DNA of 46,544 nucleotides from an uncultured Porphyromonadaceae bacterium (GTDB taxonomy: Bacteria > Bacteroidota > Bacteroidia > Bacteroidales > Muribaculaceae), in NCBI GenBank assembly GCA_947177035.1, contig CAMWSS010000019.1, positions 1-46,544 on the forward strand, written 5' to 3'. The notes under the pieces were generated by a model, which did no database searches, was not told where the DNA came from, and was given only the letters and a program-made list of their open reading frames with translations. The stretch's first letter is position 1; every line of letters starts with the position of its first letter. Below, in pieces: positions 41,371-46,544 of this stretch. Made by a program: the position numbers and the translations under genes.

Positions 41371-43599
41371 ATGGAATTAAACACCATTTTCACCGATGGC
41401 GTATGGTCCAAAGAGATTAACGTCAGTGACTTCGTGAGCCAGAACATTGCCCCCTACACGGGTGACGCATCGTTCCTGCAAGGCCCTACCGAACGCACCA
41501 AAGCTGTTTGGAACAAGTGCCTCCAGGCGCTGGAAGAAGAGCGCCAGAACAATGGAGTGCGCTCGATCGACGCCGAAGTGATCTCGACAATCACCTCTCA
41601 CAAAGCCGGATATATCGACCGTGAGAACGAATTGATTGTCGGCCTCCAGACAGATGAACTTCTGAAGCGTGCCATCAAGCCTTTCGGCGGCATCAAGGTC
41701 GTGGAGAAAGCCTGTCAGGAAAACGGCATAGAATTACCCGAGAAAGTCAAGGATATTTTTGCCCACTATCGCAAGACCCACAACGACGGTGTGTTTGACG
41801 TCTATACCGAAGAGATCCGCCGCTTCCGTTCGCTGGGCTTTCTGACCGGTCTGCCCGACAACTATGCTCGCGGCCGTATCATCGGCGACTACCGCCGTCT
41901 GGCCCTCTATGGCACTGACCGTCTGATCGAGGCCAAGCAGCAGGATCTGCGCAACATCACCGGCCCGATGACCGACGCCACAGTGCGCCTGCGCGAGGAA
42001 GTGGCCGAGCAGATCAAGGCCCTGCGTGAAATCGCCGTTATGGGCGAGTACTATGGCCTTGACCTGACCAAGCCTGCCACCAGCGCACAGGAGGCTGTGC
42101 AGTGGGTATATATGGCATATCTGGCTGCTGTCAAGGAGCAGGATGGTGCCGCCATGTCGCTCGGCAACGTAAGCTCGTTCCTCGACATCTTCATTGAATA
42201 CGATCTGGCCCACGGCAAGATCGACGAAGTCTTCGCCCAGGAGCTGATCGACCAGTTCGTGATCAAGCTGCGCATGGTCCGTCATCTGCGCATGTCGTCA
42301 TATAACGACATTTTCGCCGGCGACCCGACCTGGGTGACCGAAGCTCTTGGCGGACGCTTCAACGACGGCCGTATCAAGGTGACAAAGACTTCGTTCCGCT
42401 TCCTGCAGACGCTTTATAACCTCGGACCCAGCCCCGAGCCTAACATGACCGTGCTCTGGAGCCCCGAGCTGCCCGAAGGCTTCAAGGATTTCTGCGCAAA
42501 GGTCAGCGTCGACACCAGCTCGATCCAGTATGAGAACGACAATCTGATGCGCGAAGTGCGCGGATGTGACGACTATGGCATCGCCTGCTGCGTCAGCTAT
42601 CAGGCCATCGGCAAGCAGATCCAGTTCTTCGGCGCGCGCGCCAATCTGGCCAAGGCCCTGCTGCTGGCCATCAACGGAGGCCGCTGTGAAAACACCGGCA
42701 CTGTGATGGTCAAGGGCATTCCGGTGCTGACTTCAGACACTCTGAAGTTCGAGGAGGTTATGGCCAACTATAAAAAAGTGCTCAGCGAGGTGGCCAGAGT
42801 CTACAACGAAGCGATGAACATCATCCACTATATGCACGACAAGTACTACTATGAAAAGGCCCAGATGGCGCTGGTCGACACCAACCCCCGCATCAATCTG
42901 GCCTATGGCGTGGCAGGACTGTCGATCGCAATCGACTCGCTGTCGGCCATCAAGAACGCCAAGGTTACCGCCCGTCGCAACGAGATCGGTCTGACCGAAG
43001 GCTTCGACATCGAGGGCGAGTTCCCCTGCTTCGGCAACAATGACGACCGTGTGGACCATCTCGGTGTGGACCTGGTGTATTATTTCAGCGAAGAGCTTAA
43101 GAAGCTGGCCGTCTATAAGAACGCCCGCCCGACACTGTCGCTGCTGACCATCACCTCGAATGTGATGTATGGCAAGAAGACCGGTGCCACTCCCGACGGA
43201 CGTGCCAAAGGCGTGCCCTTCGCTCCCGGCGCCAACCCGATGCACGGACGCGACAAGAATGGCGCGGTGGCATCGCTCAGCTCTGTGGCCAAACTGCGTT
43301 ATCGCGACAGCCAGGACGGCATCTCCAATACCTTCAGCATCATTCCTAAATCACTTGGCCCGACCGACGAAGAAAGAGTGGAAAACCTTGTGACAATGAT
43401 GGACGGTTACTTCACCAAAGGCGCTCACCATCTGAACGTCAACGTGCTTAACCGCGAGATGTTGATGGACGCCATGGAGCACCCCGAGAAGTATCCGCAG
43501 CTCACCATCCGCGTGAGCGGCTATGCGGTCAATTTCGTGAAACTGAGCCGCGAGCATCAGCTTGAGGTGATCAGCCGCTCGTTCCATGAGTCAATGTAA
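41371..43599 (+). CDS. pflB: Pyruvate formate-lyase (formate C-acetyltransferase)
   Basis: Splits pyruvate and CoA to acetyl-CoA and formate under anaerobic conditions by a glycyl-radical mechanism. The 742 residues match the family (about 740-760). Active-site Cys409-Cys410 lie in IACCVSYQA; the radical Gly717 is in [12 protein letters not shown] close to the C-terminus. Other conserved stretches include [22 protein letters not shown] and [16 protein letters not shown]. No consensus promoter is seen in the AT-rich 36-base gap after purT. Its activase follows after 10 bases. Confidence 0.98.
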   Translation: MELNTIFTDGVWSKEINVSDFVSQNIAPYTGDASFLQGPTERTKAVWNKCLQALEEERQNNGVRSIDAEVISTITSHKAGYIDRENELIVGLQTDELLKRAIKPFGGIKVVEKACQENGIELPEKVKDIFAHYRKTHNDGVFDVYTEEIRRFRSLGFLTGLPDNYARGRIIGDYRRLALYGTDRLIEAKQQDLRNITGPMTDATVRLREEVAEQIKALREIAVMGEYYGLDLTKPATSAQEAVQWVYMAYLAAVKEQDGAAMSLGNVSSFLDIFIEYDLAHGKIDEVFAQELIDQFVIKLRMVRHLRMSSYNDIFAGDPTWVTEALGGRFNDGRIKVTKTSFRFLQTLYNLGPSPEPNMTVLWSPELPEGFKDFCAKVSVDTSSIQYENDNLMREVRGCDDYGIACCVSYQAIGKQIQFFGARANLAKALLLAINGGRCENTGTVMVKGIPVLTSDTLKFEEVMANYKKVLSEVARVYNEAMNIIHYMHDKYYYEKAQMALVDTNPRINLAYGVAGLSIAIDSLSAIKNAKVTARRNEIGLTEGFDIEGEFPCFGNNDDRVDHLGVDLVYYFSEELKKLAVYKNARPTLSLLTITSNVMYGKKTGATPDGRAKGVPFAPGANPMHGRDKNGAVASLSSVAKLRYRDSQDGISNTFSIIPKSLGPTDEERVENLVTMMDGYFTKGAHHLNVNVLNREMLMDAMEHPEKYPQLTIRVSGYAVNFVKLSREHQLEVISRSFHESM

Positions 43600-43609
43600 T
43601 GAAGCATAA

Positions 43610-44338
43610 ATGATCAAAGTACATTCATACGAAAGTATGGGAACATTCGACGGGCCGGGTCTCCGGCTCGTCGTTTTCCTGCAAGGCTGCCCGTTCCGCT
43701 GCCTTTACTGCGCCAATCCCGACACGATCGGAACCGATGGCGGCAAACTGACTCCGCCAGACGAGATCCTGGCCATGGCCGTCGACCAGAAACCGTTTTT
43801 CGGCCGCCGCGGAGGCATCACATTCTCAGGCGGAGAGCCTACTGTGCAGGCCGCCGCTCTGCTCCCGCTGTTCAAGAGGCTGCACGAGAACGGCATACAC
43901 ATATGTCTGGACACCAACGGCGCCATCCGCTCTGACGAAGTCGACGCTCTGCTGGCCGAAACAGACCTGGTGATGCTCGACGTCAAGCAGTTCAATCCTG
44001 AGCGTCACCGCGCCCTGACCGGACGCGACAATGCCGCCACCCTTGCCACCGCCCGCTGGCTCATGGAGCATGACAGACCGATGTGGCTGCGCTATGTGCT
44101 GGTGCCCGGAGTCAGTGACTATGCCGAAGACATCGAGGCTCTTGGCGAGGCTCTTGGAGCCTACGGCAACATTGAGCGGGTGGAAATTCTGCCTTATCAC
44201 ACCCTGGGTGTCCACAAATATGAGGCGATGGGGCTGGAATATAAGCTGAAAGACACGCCCAAGAACACTCCGGAGCAACTCGAGGCCGCCAGAGAGTTGT
44301 TTGAGCGCTATTTCCCCGGCAAGGTGGTGGTCAACTGA
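43610..44338 (+). CDS. pflA: Pyruvate formate-lyase activating enzyme
   Basis: A radical-SAM enzyme that installs the glycyl radical on PflB. The 242 residues are of normal length. The cluster motif CxxxCxxC is Cys27-x3-Cys31-x2-Cys34 in GCPFRCLYC. The SAM-binding GGE is in TFSGGEPTVQ near residue 70, followed by CLDTNGAI and VMLDVKQFNPERHRALTG, which are typical of this activase. It shares the operon with pflB (10-base gap). Confidence 0.97.
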   Translation: MIKVHSYESMGTFDGPGLRLVVFLQGCPFRCLYCANPDTIGTDGGKLTPPDEILAMAVDQKPFFGRRGGITFSGGEPTVQAAALLPLFKRLHENGIHICLDTNGAIRSDEVDALLAETDLVMLDVKQFNPERHRALTGRDNAATLATARWLMEHDRPMWLRYVLVPGVSDYAEDIEALGEALGAYGNIERVEILPYHTLGVHKYEAMGLEYKLKDTPKNTPEQLEAARELFERYFPGKVVVN

Positions 44339-44400
44339 ACTTTCCGGCAACGGCCCGCGTTTTCTTCCCAGACAAACTATATTTAAGAGTTAAGTAAGAC

Positions 44401-44553
44401 ATGAAGAAAACTGAAAATTCCAGAATCTGGATTATTGTCGGAGTCGTTGTGTTCATCGTATTGCTGTTTTTATGGCTTTCGGAGGCAATTTCGGTCGGTG
44501 ACACCGATGTAAATGCAACGGAAGCTATTGCTTATTTCAGTAATATTGCATAA
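44401..44553 (+). CDS. Small single-span membrane protein, 50 residues
   Basis: An ATG frame of 51 codons. The product has a basic start (MKKTENSR), one strongly hydrophobic helix of about 19 residues (IWIIVGVVVFIVLLFLWLS) and a short polar tail that ends FSNIA. It lies 62 bases after pflA in the same direction. No family is recognised. The amphiphilic layout with positive residues inside is that of a real bitopic small protein. Its TAA is the first three bases of the TAACTTTG promoter box of the next gene. Expression is not proven, and a chance frame cannot be excluded. Confidence 0.55.
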   Translation: MKKTENSRIWIIVGVVVFIVLLFLWLSEAISVGDTDVNATEAIAYFSNIA

Positions 44554-44558
44554 CTTTG
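44527..44558 (+). promoter_or_regulatory. Promoter of the phosphohexomutase gene
   Basis: ATTG at 44527-44530 (three of four to TTTG), a 20-base spacer and TAACTTTG at 44551-44558. The expected transcript start is near 44564, about 30 bases before the ATG at 44594. The promoter overlaps the end of the small membrane-protein frame. Confidence 0.75.
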
Positions 44559-44593
44559 CGTATCTACAAACCTCATAACTGAAAAATTTAGAC

Positions 44594-46342
44594 ATGGAAA
44601 CCAACCAAGAACTTCTGGCTCAGGTGCGTGCCAAAGCCACCGAGTGGCTGGGCGAAAGCTATGACGCCGAAACCCGCGCCGAAGTGAAGCGTATGATTGA
44701 AGCCGAAGACCCCTCCGAACTGATCGAGTCGTTCTATCGCGATCTGGAGTTCGGCACCGGTGGCCTGCGTGGCATCATGGGTGTCGGCTCGAACCGCATG
44801 AACCGCTATACGGTGGGCGCCGCCACACAGGGCCTCGCCAATTATCTGAAGGAAGCCTTTGCCGACCTGCCCCAGATCAAGGTGGCTGTCGGCCATGACG
44901 TGCGCAACAACTCACGTCTGTTTGCCGAGATTGTTGCCGACGTATTCTCGGCCAATGGAATCAAGGTCTATCTGTTTGACTCGTTCCGTCCGACTCCCGA
45001 ACTGTCATATGCCATCCGTGAACTCGGATGCCAGAGCGGCGTCAACATCACCGCAAGCCATAACCCCAAGGAATACAACGGTTACAAGGCATATTGGGCC
45101 GATGGCGCGCAGATCATCGCTCCCCACGACGTCAACATCGTGAACCGCGTGGCCTCCATCACACCTGCCGACATCAAATTCGGTGGCGACAAAAACCTCA
45201 TCGAAATTATCGGCGAAGAGATCGACCGCAAGTATCTCGACGCTATCAAGGGCCTGCAGCTCAGCCCGGATCTGGTCAAAAAATACAGCGACCTGAAAAT
45301 CGTCTACACTCCGATCCACGGCACTGGAGTTGACCTTGTGCCCGCCTCGCTGAAAAACTATGGCTTCACCAACATAATCCACGTGCCGGAACAGGACGTG
45401 CCCAGCGGAGATTTCCCCACCGTGGAATCGCCTAATCCCGAAGTGTCTTCAGCCATGGCCATGGCAATAGCCAAGGCAAAGGAAACCGATGCTGATATCG
45501 TGATGGCCTCCGACCCCGATGCCGACCGTATCGGATGCGTCATGCGCAACTCAAAAGGAGAATATGTGCTCATCAACGGCAACCAGATCGTGATGATCCT
45601 TCTCAACTATATCATCACGCGCAGCAAGGAACTCGGACGCCTCGACGGCAGCGAATTCATCGTGAAGACCATCGTGACCACCGAGACCATCAAGTCCATT
45701 GCCGACCGCGCCGGCATCAAGATGTACGACTGCTACACCGGCTTCAAATGGATTGCCGCAGTGATCCGCGACAACGAAGCCACCGCGCGCTATCTTGGCG
45801 GCGGCGAGGAAAGCTATGGCTTCCTGGCCGAGACGTTCTGCCGCGACAAAGACGCTGTCAGCGCCATCTCGCTCATGGCCGAAGCTTGCGCCTGGGCCAA
45901 AGAGAACGGAATGGACTTCGGACAGATGCTCGCCCAGATCTATGTGGCCAACGGATTCTCACGCGAAGAGGGAATCTCGGTGGTTCGTCCGGGCAAGAGC
46001 GGAGCTGAAGAGATCGTGGCCATGATGAAAAACTTCCGAGCCAATCCTCCCAAGAGCTTAGGCGGCAGTCCTGTTACCCTGATCAAGGACTATGCCGATC
46101 TCAACATGACGGATGTGGTCTCTGGCACAGTGTCGAAAATGGACATGCCCACCACCAGCAACGTTCTTCAATATTTCACCGCCGACGGTTCAAAGGTGTC
46201 CATCCGTCCGTCGGGAACCGAACCTAAGATCAAATTCTATATCGAGGCAAAGGCTCCCATGGCTTCGGCTGCCGACTATGATGCCGCCGATTCGGCTGCC
46301 CGCGTCAAGATCGACGCCATCAAGGCCGATCTCGGTATCTGA
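44594..46342 (+). CDS. Phosphoglucomutase/phosphomannomutase-type enzyme
   Basis: An alpha-D-phosphohexomutase of 582 residues, the long form common in Bacteroidales that interconverts glucose or mannose 1- and 6-phosphates. The phosphoserine loop is TASHNPKEYNGYK with Ser155; the magnesium loop is DPDADRIG near residue 305; the sugar-binding loop is GGGEESYGFL near 400; the phosphate-binding loop is SIRPSGTEPKIKFYI near the C-terminus. All four family motifs are intact. Whether glucose or mannose is preferred cannot be read from sequence. Its own promoter and a strong terminator make it a single-gene unit. Confidence 0.96.
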   Translation: METNQELLAQVRAKATEWLGESYDAETRAEVKRMIEAEDPSELIESFYRDLEFGTGGLRGIMGVGSNRMNRYTVGAATQGLANYLKEAFADLPQIKVAVGHDVRNNSRLFAEIVADVFSANGIKVYLFDSFRPTPELSYAIRELGCQSGVNITASHNPKEYNGYKAYWADGAQIIAPHDVNIVNRVASITPADIKFGGDKNLIEIIGEEIDRKYLDAIKGLQLSPDLVKKYSDLKIVYTPIHGTGVDLVPASLKNYGFTNIIHVPEQDVPSGDFPTVESPNPEVSSAMAMAIAKAKETDADIVMASDPDADRIGCVMRNSKGEYVLINGNQIVMILLNYIITRSKELGRLDGSEFIVKTIVTTETIKSIADRAGIKMYDCYTGFKWIAAVIRDNEATARYLGGGEESYGFLAETFCRDKDAVSAISLMAEACAWAKENGMDFGQMLAQIYVANGFSREEGISVVRPGKSGAEEIVAMMKNFRANPPKSLGGSPVTLIKDYADLNMTDVVSGTVSKMDMPTTSNVLQYFTADGSKVSIRPSGTEPKIKFYIEAKAPMASAADYDAADSAARVKIDAIKADLGI

Positions 46343-46371
46343 TTACTTGAAATATTCAGACTTTCATACCA

Positions 46372-46411
46372 CAGTCACCAGGCCTCTATTGGCCTGGTGA
46401 CTGACTTTTTT
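46372..46411 (+). terminator. Terminator after the phosphohexomutase gene
   Basis: A perfect 13-bp stem (46372-46384 with 46391-46403, CAGTCACCAGGCC), a 6-base loop and six T at 46406-46411. Confidence 0.92.
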
Positions 46412-46451
46412 ATAAACGGACCCTGGTTGTGTGGTGGTACGATAAAAATAA

Positions 46452-46497
46452 TCGGGTGAGATACTGCGACGTGGAGTATCTCACCCGAGATTTTTTT
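46452..46497. terminator. Second terminator hairpin near the right edge
   Basis: A perfect 14-bp stem (46452-46465 with 46475-46488, TCGGGTGAGATACT), a 9-base loop and seven T at 46491-46497. On the minus strand it is followed by an A/T-rich tract that reads ATTATTTTTATC, so it may terminate a minus-strand gene entering from the right instead. The last 47 bases (46498-46544) hold nothing I can assign. Confidence 0.8.
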
Positions 46498-46544
46498 AGA
46501 CCCCGTTCCCCAATATTTGTTAACGCTGGGGTCGCATATCTCTG

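Overview
The window reads as chromosomal DNA of a gut-type Bacteroidota, most probably a Muribaculaceae-like member of the Bacteroidales (the family-level call is inference). Support: many genes are preceded by the Bacteroidota sigma-factor promoter (TTTG, about 19-20 bases, TAnnTTTG, very often TAACTTTG) instead of E. coli-type boxes; several secreted proteins end in a type IX secretion (T9SS)-type sorting domain; DUF4493-type lipoproteins, GH95 and GH2 glycosidases, methylmalonyl-CoA mutase and PurT are all typical of that order. Coding sequence is GC-rich and densely packed. No gene-free stretch exceeds 300 bases; the longest, 39140-39427, holds two divergent promoters. I saw no insertion sequence, integrase, phage gene, CRISPR array or rRNA.

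Layout. 1-2163: 3' part of methylmalonyl-CoA mutase (succinate-to-propionate route), then efp with its own promoter. 2293-5152: a secreted protein with chitobiase-C-like repeats, a strong terminator, and a converging GYF/TM2 membrane protein. 5298-14832: a long co-directional run of three DUF4493-type lipoproteins, a BASS-family transporter, a TPR-like protein and a PLP aminotransferase; two of the junctions are ATGA stop/start overlaps. 14923-16101: Fe-type superoxide dismutase and a small exported thioredoxin-fold candidate. 16073-18482: recR plus a GNAT acetyltransferase on the minus strand, divergent from panC-panD. 18586-20604: ptb-buk on the minus strand. 20783-22125: an RmlC-like cupin overlapping miaA.

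22322-35630 is a secretion and glycan block: a 1019-residue secreted repeat protein, an Omp28-like thioredoxin-fold protein, a GH95 alpha-L-fucosidase and a 1622-residue GH2 beta-galactosidase-like enzyme with repeats and a clear T9SS sorting domain. Together the last two could remove fucose and then galactose from host-type glycans. There is no SusC/SusD pair in the window. A perfect terminator-like hairpin lies inside the signal-peptide codons of the GH2 gene.

35700-46544: tRNA-Arg(CCU) and a large AsmA-like protein on the minus strand, divergent from a Crp/Fnr regulator, followed by purT, pflB and pflA (formate use, formate production and its activase), an unlisted 50-codon membrane peptide, and a phosphohexomutase with tandem terminators after it. 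The most interesting items are the embedded GH2 hairpin, the lipoprotein/BASS operon, the formate cluster with its small membrane protein, and the near-leaderless TAACTTTG promoters.
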